Shown here piece after piece: positions 55,977 to 64,000 of a stretch of 64,000 nt of DNA. The notes under the pieces were generated by a model that made no database searches, was not told the origin of the DNA, and worked only from the letters and a program-made list of their open reading frames with translations. The translations under genes were made by a program, and so were the position numbers. Source of the stretch: Areca catechu (lineage: Eukaryota; Streptophyta; Magnoliopsida; Arecales; Arecaceae). Every line of letters starts with the position of its first letter. The stretch's first letter is position 1. The stretch covers positions 28,023,501 through 28,087,500 of the forward strand of contig CM038043.1 in assembly GCA_021397845.1 (NCBI GenBank). The letters are read 5' to 3'.

Positions 55977-58243
55977 ATGGCGCGCCGTCGCCATGTCTCT
56001 TCCAATTCGGACGAGGCCGGTCCATCCCGGCCGAGGACTCCATCTTTTTCCTCCTCGGATGAGGAGGTAATCCCAGAGGAGGTCCGCCGGCGTTTGCAAC
56101 CCGGGGTGTCACTATTGGCATCCCCAGGGGGATCCGGCCCCCTCCGGTTGCGCCCGCCGTGCCTCTCCGCTCTCTTCCTGCCTTGCCCTCTCTTCCTGCT
56201 CCGCCATCTCTTCCTGCCGGTCCCTCCGGTCATGCTTCTACCATGACCGAAGGTGACCTTTCTCTGCTCCGGGATGCCTATGGCATCCCGGGGTCTATCC
56301 GTCTTTTCGCTCCGCGGTCCGGGGAGCGCGTCACCATGAGTGGCCCCGGCCGCATTGCTTTCTACGAAGACTTCCTCCTCGGGGGTCTTCGTTTTCCTCT
56401 GCACCCTTTCTTTCTTTCCTTCCTCAGCCACTTCCGGCTCGTCCCGGCCCAGCTGGCTCCTAATGCCATCCGGGTCATTTTCTCCTTTATTGTCTTCTGC
56501 CACTTCCACGGGTTCGTTGCCCGTTTTTCTCTCTTCAGGGCCCTGTTCACCCTGAAGAAGTGCTCCACCGATGATGGCTGGTGGTACATCTCGCCCCGGC
56601 CTAGGTGTCTCCGGTTCGACCTCCCTTCCTCGGTCAAGGGATGGAAGAGCCGGTTTTTCTTCGCCTCGGTCGACGACGTCGATTGGGCCTGGAGCGAACC
56701 GGACCGGTCGCCGAACCGGAATTCCTGGGTGGAGTCTGCAGACCAGGAGTCCTACGCCCTGCTCCTGAGTGACGTGGTCCCGGCGCTCGAGGTTCTGCTC
56801 TCTGAGCAGAACCTTTATGAGGCCGGCATCAGTCCCATCCGTGAGACCGGTGAGATTTGGCCCCGCATTGATTTCTGCCTCCCCCTCTTTCTTTAAGATC
56901 GAGCTGTCTGACCTTCTGTCTTTTTCATTTTGCAGGGATGAAGTTTTCTCTGGAGAACCTCCTGGAGGGGGCGGCCCAGCGGGACGTCGTTGAGGTGGAT
57001 GAGCCCGCGGCGAAGAGGGCTCGTACAGAGACGAGCCGGGAGGTCGTGGCGGCGACCGCGCCCGACCCAGCTGCTGCCGTTTCCCCGCCCAGGCCTCCTC
57101 AGGGCGGGGTTCCTGGTGCTTCGGCCACGCGACCTGGCGGCGCCGCAGAGAGAGCTCCAGAGCCCGCCGCTCCGCCTGTCTCCGGGCCCGTCATTGCCGC
57201 CAGCCCGACAGCGCCGTCTGTGGCGACCGCCGGCCCGTCAGTTGCGATTCCGACCGAGGGGGCAGCTGCCGCAGGGGCCGGCCCGAAAGGTCCGGCACCG
57301 GTGATCTCCCACCGGGACTCGGTCATCCTCGACAGGGGACTGGCGGAGAAGATGATGGAGTACGCCTCTACCGCCCGGGACCGCCGAGCTCGGGGCGGCC
57401 GAGACTATGCGGACGCCCTGCTCGGCATCCTTCCTCAGCTTTTCACGGTAAGTGTGGGCTTCCTCTTCTTTCTTCTTTTCAACCTCGAGGCTTCTCTGCC
57501 TCTGCTCTGACAGGTGTTGCCTTTGTATTGCAGATCGGGAACGACGTCCTCTTACTGAGGAATTACCTCGCAGGGAATGCCAAGAGGGACTCCGATCGGG
57601 AGCTGAAACTCGGCAAGCTCGCGGCCGACGTGAAGGACCTGATGGAGAAGGGGGCCGAGCTGCGAGCCGAGAAGCAAGCCCTCCAGTCCGACCTGACGCG
57701 TTCCGAGGAGCGGAACAAGGAGTTGGAGGCCTCATTGTCGGAGGAGCGGGCCTCCAACCAGCGCCGAACCGAGGAAGAGGCGGCGGAGAAGGCCCGCCTG
57801 CAGGCCCACTCCAACTGGGTAGAGTGCCAGCTGGAGGAGGCCCGACGAGAGGTGGCCTCAGCGAAGGAGCGGAGCGCCTACGTCAACGGGCTCCTGGAGG
57901 CGGCCAAACGGGAAGCGCAAGAGGCCGTCCCCAAGTTCCGGGCTTCCGACGAGTTCACGTCGGAGGTCCGGGAGGCCGCCGTGGACTCCTTCCTGAAGGG
58001 GTTCCGGATGTGCCGGGAGAAGGTGGGGGCCTTCTTCCCCCACCTGGACCTGAGCGGGGTCGTCGTCGGCGGCCGGAAGCCAGGGGCGAGAGCAGGGTTC
58101 CCGGCGCGGCCAGAGCGATACCTGCGGCGCCGTCGACCAGCGACGCCGCGGCCCCGGAGCAGCCCTAGGAGCCGGCAACTGCAGAAGTTGAGGAAGCAGC
58201 GCCCGCGCCTCCGGCAGATGGCTCCGAACCCGCGCCCCAGTGA
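55977..58243 (+). CDS. Antisense additional ORF of E, three exons (Transposase_28-like)
   Basis: Encoded opposite to gag-pol, between pol and the 3' LTR, as known for the extra ORF of several Tat elements. Start ATG 55,977 (MARRRHVSSNSDEAGPS), which matches the F copy. Exon 1 runs to 56,849, with a frame change near 56,080-56,112. Its core (LSLLRDAYGIP, FYEDFLLGG, FCHFHGFVARFSLF, DDGWWYIS) looks like the 'putative gypsy type transposon' family. Introns by GT-AG and frame continuity: 56,850-56,935 and 57,448-57,533, both 86 bp. Exon 2 is Pro/Ala-rich and ends KMMEYASTARDRRARGG...ILPQLFT. Exon 3 is a long charged coiled coil (KLAADVKDLMEKGAEL). The tail has a shift near 58,070, a stop at 58,166, and would end at 58,243. 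Function unknown. Confidence 0.75.
56850..56935 (+). other. Intron 1 of the antisense ORF
   Basis: Donor G|GTGAGATTTGG, acceptor TTTTTCATTTTGCAG. Joining keeps the frame (R-E-T-G-M-K-F). The F copy has the matching intron at 7,735-7,814 with GTGAGT and TTTCTTGCAG, and the same residues after it (G-M-K). Confidence 0.8.
57448..57533 (+). other. Intron 2 of the antisense ORF
   Basis: Donor ACG|GTAAGTG, acceptor TTTGTATTGCAG. Joining gives L-F-T-I-G-N in frame. In F the same intron (7,163-7,226) has acceptor CGATGTAG and a mutated donor ATAAGTG. Confidence 0.8.
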
Positions 58244-58559
58244 CCCGGCACCATCTTTTTGTTTTATCTTTGTATTTTTTGTTCTCTGGGGAGTCCCGGC
58301 CTGTCGGGGCTCCCAGCTTGTAATGACCACTTATGTTAATGAAGATTCAGGCTTTACCGAAACCTTGTTCGTCGTTTCGCTACCCTTTTCTCTTCTTTTC
58401 TTTCTGAGATGTCGGTCCGGAACACCTGAAGTAATTGCAGGCCTGGTCCTTTCATTGCTCAAATTGAAGGATGGGGCCCGCTGAGCCACGTCGCAGCGAG
58501 GCAAACCTTGAGCAGGTCCGATTTTGGGTTGCCTTCATGCTTGGGCGAACAACACGGTT
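58244..58559. other. Region after the antisense ORF
   Basis: Pyrimidine-rich stretch with 'gttaatgaagattcagg' near 58,333, a possible polyadenylation context for the antisense transcript. No coding domain. Confidence 0.45.
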
Positions 58560-59110
58560 TTTGCACCGTCTTCCAGACCGAAACTCGGGATTTCCGGACT
58601 AAGCTTGGTGCCGCAGGCTTTCTCAAACCTTGCGCGGCTTGCTGAGCTGTGCTCCGGGCTTGCGTGGGCGAACTGAATTCGGCGCCACCTTCCAGGCCGA
58701 AGCCCAGGATCTTCCGGACTGAGCTCAATGCCGCAGGCTTTCTCAAACCTTGCGCGGCTTGCTGAGCTGTGCTCCGGGCTTGCGTGGGCGAACTGAATTC
58801 GGCGCCACCTTCCAGGCTGAAGCCCAGGATCTTCCGGACTGAGCTCAATGCCGCAGGCTTTCTCAAACCTTGCGCGGCTTGCTGAGCTGTGCTCCGGGCT
58901 TGCGTGGGCGAACTGGATTCGGCGCCACCTTCCGGGCCGAAGCCCAGGATCTTCCGGACTGAGCTCAATGCCGCAGGCTTTCTCAAACCTTGCGCGGCTT
59001 GCTGAGCTGTGCTCCAGGCTTGCGTGGGCGAACTGGGTTCGGCGCCACCTTCCAGGCCGACGCCCAGGATCTTCCGGACTGAGCTCGATGCCTCAGGCCT
59101 TCTTGTCGAA
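58560..59110 (-). repeat. 120-bp tandem array after E pol
   Basis: About 4.5 copies of an exactly 120-bp unit ('tctcaaaccttgcgcggctt' starts at 58,621, 58,741, 58,861 and 58,981), nearly identical. Because 120 is a multiple of 3, long spurious frames run through it on both strands. It sits at the place where F has a 31-bp array. Confidence 0.95.
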
Positions 59111-59168
59111 GTTTTGGAGGGAGTGTGCGAACTGGGGAAGCTTTGTTATAGAAACTGGGAGCCTTACA

Positions 59169-61054
59169 TCACTGGTAGTACATTCTCAGGTTCGAGGAGT
59201 TCCAAGTCCTGGAGAACATGGCACCTCCCAATTCTTCTAAGTAATATGCTCCATGAGGGAGGGCTTCCGCCACCCGATATGGGCCTTCCCAGTTGGGTGA
59301 AAGCTTGCCGCATTCCCGTGGCTGGGAGGCTTCTGCGCGTCGGAGGACCAGGTCCCCGGGACGAAAAACCTTCGGCCGCACTCGGGAGTTGTAATATCTG
59401 GCTACTCGTTGCCGGTATGCCGCCATTCGGATTCGGGCCTTGTCCCTCGTTTCCTCGAGTAGGTCTAGGTTGAGCATCATCCTGGCCGGGTTTTTTGTCT
59501 CGTCGTATTGCTCCACGCGCAGCGTGGGTAGGCTGAGCTCGATCGGGATGACTGCCTCGGCTCCGAAGACGAGGTTGAATGGAGTTTCGTCGGTAGCCGT
59601 CCTCGGGGTGGTGTGATATGCCCAAAGGACGCTGGGAAGTTCATCAGCCCACCTGCCCTTGGCCTGGTCCAGCCGCGTGCGGAGGCCCTGGAGAATGGTC
59701 CTGTTCGTGACTTCGGCTTCCCCGTTGGTCTGAGGATGCGCCACCAAGGTGAAGCGATGCTTGATGCCGAGGTCGCTGCAGAAGTCTTCGAACTCCCGAC
59801 AGTCGAACTGGCGTCCGTTGTCGGTGACCACGGTGTGGGGGAGGCCGAAGCGACAGACGATGGACTTCCAGAAGAACTTGGGACGTTTGCTTCGGTGATT
59901 CTCGCCAAGGGCTCGGCCTCGACCCACTTCGTGAAGTAGTCGATAGCCACTATCAAGAACTTCCGCTGACCGGACGCCGGCGGGAATGGGCCCAGGAGGT
60001 CCATCCCCCACTGGGCGAACGGCCAGGGGGCTGAGAGCTGAGAGATCGGGTTGGAGGGTTGCCGCTGCACCGTGGCGTGGCGCTGGCACCGGTCGCACTT
60101 CTTCACGAAGTCGGCGGCGTCTTCCTTCATTGTCTCCCAGAAGTAGCCTTGTCGAAGGGCCTTGTATGCCAATGCCCTGCCCCCCACGTGGTTCCCGCAG
60201 ATGCCTTCGTGAATCTCCTGGAGCACAAGCTTGGCTTCTGTGGGTCCGATGCACTTGAGGAGGGGATAAGAGTAGGATCTTCGATATAACTGCCCGTCCA
60301 TCAGGACGAACCGCACGGCCTTCTTCCTGATGAGGCGAGCCGCCTCTCGGTCCTCCGGCAGGGTGCCGCTGGTGATGTACACAGCGTACTTGTCCATCCA
60401 GCCGGGCTCCTGGCTGACCTGATGGACCTCCACCGGTGCTTCGAGGCTTGGGACCTCAAGTCGCTCCACATGAGCGCGTCCCAGCATCGTGTCCGGCAAG
60501 GTTGCCAGCCGAGAGAGGGCATCCGCGCGGGCATTCTCCCCGCGGGGGATATGGAAGATGTTGAAGCGCCGGAACTTGGACGCGCCCGCTTTGACGAGCT
60601 CCAAGTACTTCGCCATCTGGGGGTCGTGCGCGACGTACTCCCCGGACACCTGCCCCGCCACGAGCTGGGAGTCGGTAAAGGCTCTGAGGTTGGTCACGCC
60701 CAGCTCGCGGGAGACTCTCAGTCCGGCAAGAAGTGCCTCGTACTCCGCCTGGTTGTTTGTCGCGGGGAACTGGAAGCGAAGTGCGCACTCGGCGACGACC
60801 CCTCCGCCGTTGGCAAGGATGAGCCCAGCTCTGCTTCCGCCGGAGTTTGAGGCCCCGTCCACATGGAGGATCCAGGCGTCCTCTCCGGGCTCGTCGGTGC
60901 CAACGTCCATCGGCCGGGCCGGGGGGCCCTCCTCGGGCTCCTTGCCCAAGCCTGCACACTCGACCAAGAAATCGGCCAGCACCTGCGCCTTCATGGCCGA
61001 CCTCGGTCGGTATGTAATGTCGAACTCGCTGAGTTTCAGTGCCCACTTGGCCAG
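59169..61054 (-). pseudogene. E second RNase H and integrase
   Basis: The frame from about 61,054 down gives the end of the first RNase H connection (LAKWALKLSEF), then the second RNase H (WILHVDGASNSGG, NNQAEYEALLAGL, FTDSQLVAGQ, NARADALSRLA), the integrase zinc-binding region (CDRCQRH) and the core start (GMDLLGPFP, DYFTKWVEAEP). A one-base shift near 59,877-59,893 moves the rest to another frame: VTDNGRQFD, HPQTNGEAEVTNR, ATDETPFN, the GPYRV C-terminal region and NLRMYYQ with stop at 59,169-59,171. All three acidic residues of the DDE triad are present but split between two frames. Confidence 0.92.
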
Positions 61055-62640
61055 TCATCCCGAGGTATCGGGTCGGCTGAGCACCGCTTTCAGCGGTTGG
61101 TCCGTCAAGACGGCGATGGGGTGTGCTTGGAAATAGGGCCTGAGACGCTGGGCAGACACTATTAGCGCAAAAACAAGTTTATCGGGCCGGGAATACCTGA
61201 GCTCCGCGTCTCGGAGGAGTTTACTGGTATAGTACACCGGCCGCTGGAGCCCGTGGTCGTCGGTTCGGACCAAGGCAGAGCTGACGGCCTCCGGGGTAAC
61301 CGCCAAGTAGAGGGTTAGCTCCTCTCCCTCCTCGGGCCTGGACAGCAAAGGTGGGGACGCGAGCGTCTTCTTCAGCTCCTCGAAGGCCTGATGGCACTCC
61401 TTGGTCCAAGCAAAGCCATTCATCTTCCTGAGGACCTTGAAGAAGGGGCGGCAGCGGTCCGCCGACCTGGAAATAAAACGGCTAAGGGCCGCAACTCGGC
61501 CGGTTAGTTGTTGCACCTGCTTCTTGGAGGCGGGCTGCTCCATGTCTAGGATGGCCTGGACCTTCTCCGAGTTGGCCTCGATTCCTCTTTGGGTCACCAT
61601 AAACCCCAGGAACTTCCCGGCGGAGACGCCGAAAGCGCACTTCGCCGGGTTGAGTTTCATCTGATGGCGCCGGAGGTTGCCGAACGCCTCCGTCAGGTCG
61701 GCCACGTGGTCCGAATCGAGTTTGCTCATTACCAGCATGTCGTCCACGTACACCTGCATGTTGCGGCCTATCTGGTCTCTGAAGACTTTATTGACCAGAC
61801 GTTGGTACGTCGCCCTCGCGTTTTTGAGGCCGAAGGGCATCATCCTGTAACAGAAAGTCCCGCGGTCAGTTATGAAGGCAGTGCGCTCTTCGTCCTCTGG
61901 GTTCATCCGGATCTGGTTGTATCCGGAGAAGGCGTCCATGAATGACAGGAGACGATGCCCCGAGGTGGTGTCGACCAACTGGTCGATCTTCGGCAGAGGG
62001 AAGCTGTCCTTCGGGCAAGCTCGATTGAGGTCGGTGTAGTCCACATAGATCCTCCACTTACCACTACTCTTCTTTACCATGACCACGTTTGCTAACCAGC
62101 TGGGGTATTGGACTTCTCGGACAAAACCGGCGGCGAGGAGCTTTTCTACCTCCTCGTTGATCGCCTTCTGTCTCTCCATGGCGAAGCTTCTCTTCTTCTG
62201 GCGGACCGGGCGACAACCTGGGTCCACGTTCAGGCTATGCATGATGATCTCGGGCGGGATGCCCGGCATGTCGGCCGCCGACCAGGCGAACACATCAGCG
62301 TTGGCACGGAGAAACTCCAGCAGGCAGGTTCGCTCTTCCTCGGGGAGCTGGGCTCCGACTTGCACCGTCTTCATGGGGTCCGAACCGAGGGGGAAAGTTA
62401 GCAGGCGCTCCACGGGCCCTCCCCTGGGTTCCTTCTCTCTCAGATCGAGATCTTCAATATCGTGGGCGAGCTCCGCACTCCTGGTGCCTGGGACCGTCTG
62501 GAGGCAGAGCGGAACCGGTTGGATTGTCCCCTTCATTTCCCCGGGCCCGGAAGGCGTGGGGAACTGCACCAACAGCCTCCTTGTGGAGATGGTGGCGTCC
62601 AGTTGGTTGAGCCCGGGACGCCCGAGAATGGCGTTGTAAG
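61055..62640 (-). pseudogene. E reverse transcriptase and first RNase H
   Basis: One long frame (62,640 to 61,055) with protease-RT linker, RT (KWRIYVDYTDLN, FPLPKIDQLVD, SFMDAFSGYNQI, MPFGLKNARATYQ, catalytic YVDD at 61,739-61,750, KFLGFMVTQRGIE) and the tethered RNase H (PVYYTSKLL, LVFALIVSAQRL). It ends in a TGA at 61,055-61,057 where the RNase H still continues (LAKWALKL), so one premature stop, perhaps from CGA, separates it from the next part. All RT motifs are intact. Confidence 0.93.
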
Positions 62641-64000
62641 GAAGGGAACTTGACGACAGTGAATGTTATCATAACGGTCGCCTGCCGGGGCGGGGATCCG
62701 GCGGTGACCGGGAGAGTGATCTCCCCTTCGACCCCCACGGAGTCTCCTGTAAAACCCACCAGCGGGATGTGTACTGGTTTCAGCCGATCAGGAGATAAGT
62801 TCATTCGAGAGAAAGCATCGTAAAAAAGTACGTCGGCCGAGCTTCCACTATCCACCATGATTCGATGTACAGGATGCTTCGCGATGGTCATCTCGACCAC
62901 CACGGCATCGTTGTTTACATTGTCATTAATTTCCCCTCCCTCGGGAGGGATTACACTCTCCGGGACTTCCCGGGCTCTCTTCATTGCTCGGCCGGGCCCG
63001 CGCGAGATCATGCCCACGGGCTTCTCCGTCGGGCGGTTGTCGATCGCCGGGACAGGCGGCAGGGCCGCGAGCGGCTGCCCTTCAGCGGGGGCCTCGTTCT
63101 TGACGAACTTCCTGAGGTAACCCCTGCTGATCAGCTCCTCAATTTCCCACTTCAGATGGCGACACTCCTCCGTGTCGTGCCCGTGTTCGCGATGGAACTG
63201 GCAGTACTTCGATTTGTCTCGGGCGGCTCTCGGGTTCTGAGGAGGAGGTCGGTGGAGGTAGCGCTCGCCCTCGATTTCCATGAGGATCTTCGTTCGAGGT
63301 GCGAGGAGAGGGGTGTACCTCCGCTCTGGAGCGACTTCGCCTCTCGGCTTTGGATTTGGGCGGAGCTCGGCAGGTGGCCCGGGCCTCCGAGCTCCCGGAT
63401 GTCCCTCGGGAGCGGCTTCTTTGGAGTCTTCCCGTCCAGCTCTCGACGGGTGCGGTCGGCCTCCTCCGCCCGGATGTACTTGTGGGCGCGGAGGAGGAGC
63501 TCAGAATACGTCCTGGGCGGCTTCTTGTCCAGGGAATAAGTTAGGCGGGACGTCTTGAGTCCGCGCTTTAAGGCCAGCATGGCGACGGGCTCGTCCAAGC
63601 TGTAGATCTCCAGTGCTGCGGTCTTGAACCGGGTGATGTAGTCCCGGAGCAGCTCCTGGTCCTGCTGGCGGATGGAGAAGAGGCTGTCCACTTCTCTTGG
63701 CACCTTTCGACAGGCGTCGAAGTGCGCCACGAACTTTCCTTCCAACTGCTGGAAGGAGCAAATGGATCCGGGCTCGAGACGGGTGAACCAGACTCGAGCG
63801 GCCTTCCGAAGGGTCGCTGGGAAGGCGATGCACAGGAGGGCGTCGGTGGCGCCCTGGACCCTCATGAGAGCTTTATAGCTCTCCAAATGGTCCAGGGGGT
63901 CGGTTGTCCCGTCATAGGGGTCCACCTGCGGCATGCGGAACCGTTTCGGGATCGGTTCCGCCTGGATTTCTTCAGAGAAACGGGGGCGGGAGTCGTAGCC
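62454..64000 (-). pseudogene. E gag and aspartic protease, 5' end outside window
   Basis: The gag frame is open from the right edge: ARVWFTRLEPGS, FVAHFDACRK and LFSIRQQDQELLRDYITRF are typical of the retrotransposon gag family (PF03732). A shift near 63,385 moves it to the frame with the knuckle CQFHREHGHDTEEC (63,162-63,203) and the protease RIMVDSGSSADVLFYDAF (catalytic Asp at 62,850-62,852). A second shift near 62,640 joins the frame that leads into RT. The knuckle is C-X2-H-X4-H-X4-C, with His in place of the usual second Cys. Gag length cannot be judged because the start is outside. Confidence 0.9.

Larger units (their letters stand above)
53699..64000 (-). mobile_element. Ty3/gypsy (Tat-type) retrotransposon E, right end outside window
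   Basis: On the minus strand the order is gag, protease, RT, RNase H, second RNase H, integrase, 120-bp tandem array, antisense ORF, PPT and 3' LTR. It is strikingly GC-rich compared with its copia neighbours. It inserted into copia H: H sequence stops at 53,698, and CTTAC (53,694-53,698) should be its target duplication. The reading frames are long and only broken by a few one-base shifts and one stop, so E is the youngest large element here. Gag runs open to the right edge. Confidence 0.93.

Noticed and set aside
57452..58168. 238-codon plus-strand frame overlapping the antisense ORF
   Set aside because: It is a shadow frame of exon 3, low in complexity (Gly/Arg-rich); the coiled-coil frame matches F. 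Only its last part may hold the true tail after a shift.
58459..58986. 175-codon minus-strand repeat protein
   Set aside because: It is translation of the 120-bp tandem array after E pol; the period is divisible by 3.
1..64000. Host protein-coding genes or an integrated plant pararetrovirus
   Set aside because: All recognisable RT regions belong to copia (integrase before RT, DWL end) or Tat gypsy (second RNase H, integrase after RT); no movement-protein or coat signature and no host-type gene was seen.

Overview
The window is a stretch of plant nuclear repeat DNA. Every gene-like reading frame I can recognise belongs to an LTR retrotransposon, and I found no host gene, rRNA, tRNA or CRISPR. 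A flowering plant is indicated by Ty1/copia elements with tRNA-iMet primer sites and 1.4-2.4 kb LTRs, and by Ty3/gypsy elements of the Tat type, which carry a second RNase H and an antisense extra ORF. A large-genome monocot such as a palm or a banana relative is my guess and is weakly supported. The elements are heavily nested, as expected of old pericentromeric or intergenic heterochromatin.

Left block (1-16,156): a decayed Tat-type gypsy copy 'F' (+ strand, 1-10,354) carries protease, RT, two RNases H, integrase, an antisense intron-containing ORF, PPT and 3' LTR. It lies inside the integrase region of an older copia element 'G', whose remaining pol and 3' LTR occupy 10,355-16,156. Two copies of one 1.4-1.5 kb LTR-like repeat landed later, one in F's integrase (3,278-4,769) and one in G's LTR (about 12,483-13,872).

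Middle block (18,418-41,466): copia element 'D' with two LTRs of about 2.37 kb. Its 5' LTR was hit by a solo Tat-type LTR (19,287-21,193, duplication GGTAT). Its interior was replaced by a head-truncated array, partial pol (A) - LTR - complete internal region (B) - LTR (24,264-37,061), from a second copia family. A solo LTR of that second family occurs inverted at 42,312-44,688 (duplication GTGTC).

Right-middle block (41,467-53,698): 'C' (41,999-50,414, duplication ACACA) is a complete element with gag but no pol, so it is non-autonomous. It sits near the end of an older LTR of a related family. Then come leader/LTR fragments and the 3' end of a minus-strand copia 'H' (RNase H tail, LTR 51,584-52,893).

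Right block (53,699-64,000): a GC-rich, much better preserved minus-strand Tat-type gypsy 'E'. It has a 3' LTR with a 122-bp higher-order tandem array, PPT, an antisense three-exon ORF, a 120-bp tandem array, then integrase, RNases H, RT, protease and gag running off the right edge. Only a few single-base shifts and stops break it.

In working elements, gag forms the particle, protease matures it, RT and RNase H copy the RNA from a tRNA primer, and integrase inserts the DNA. No copy seen here has every part intact. The most intriguing parts are the spliced antisense ORF kept in both E and F, the short-period tandem arrays in the U3 part of several unrelated LTRs, the gag-only element C, and the CAG-to-TAG bias of nonsense mutations.
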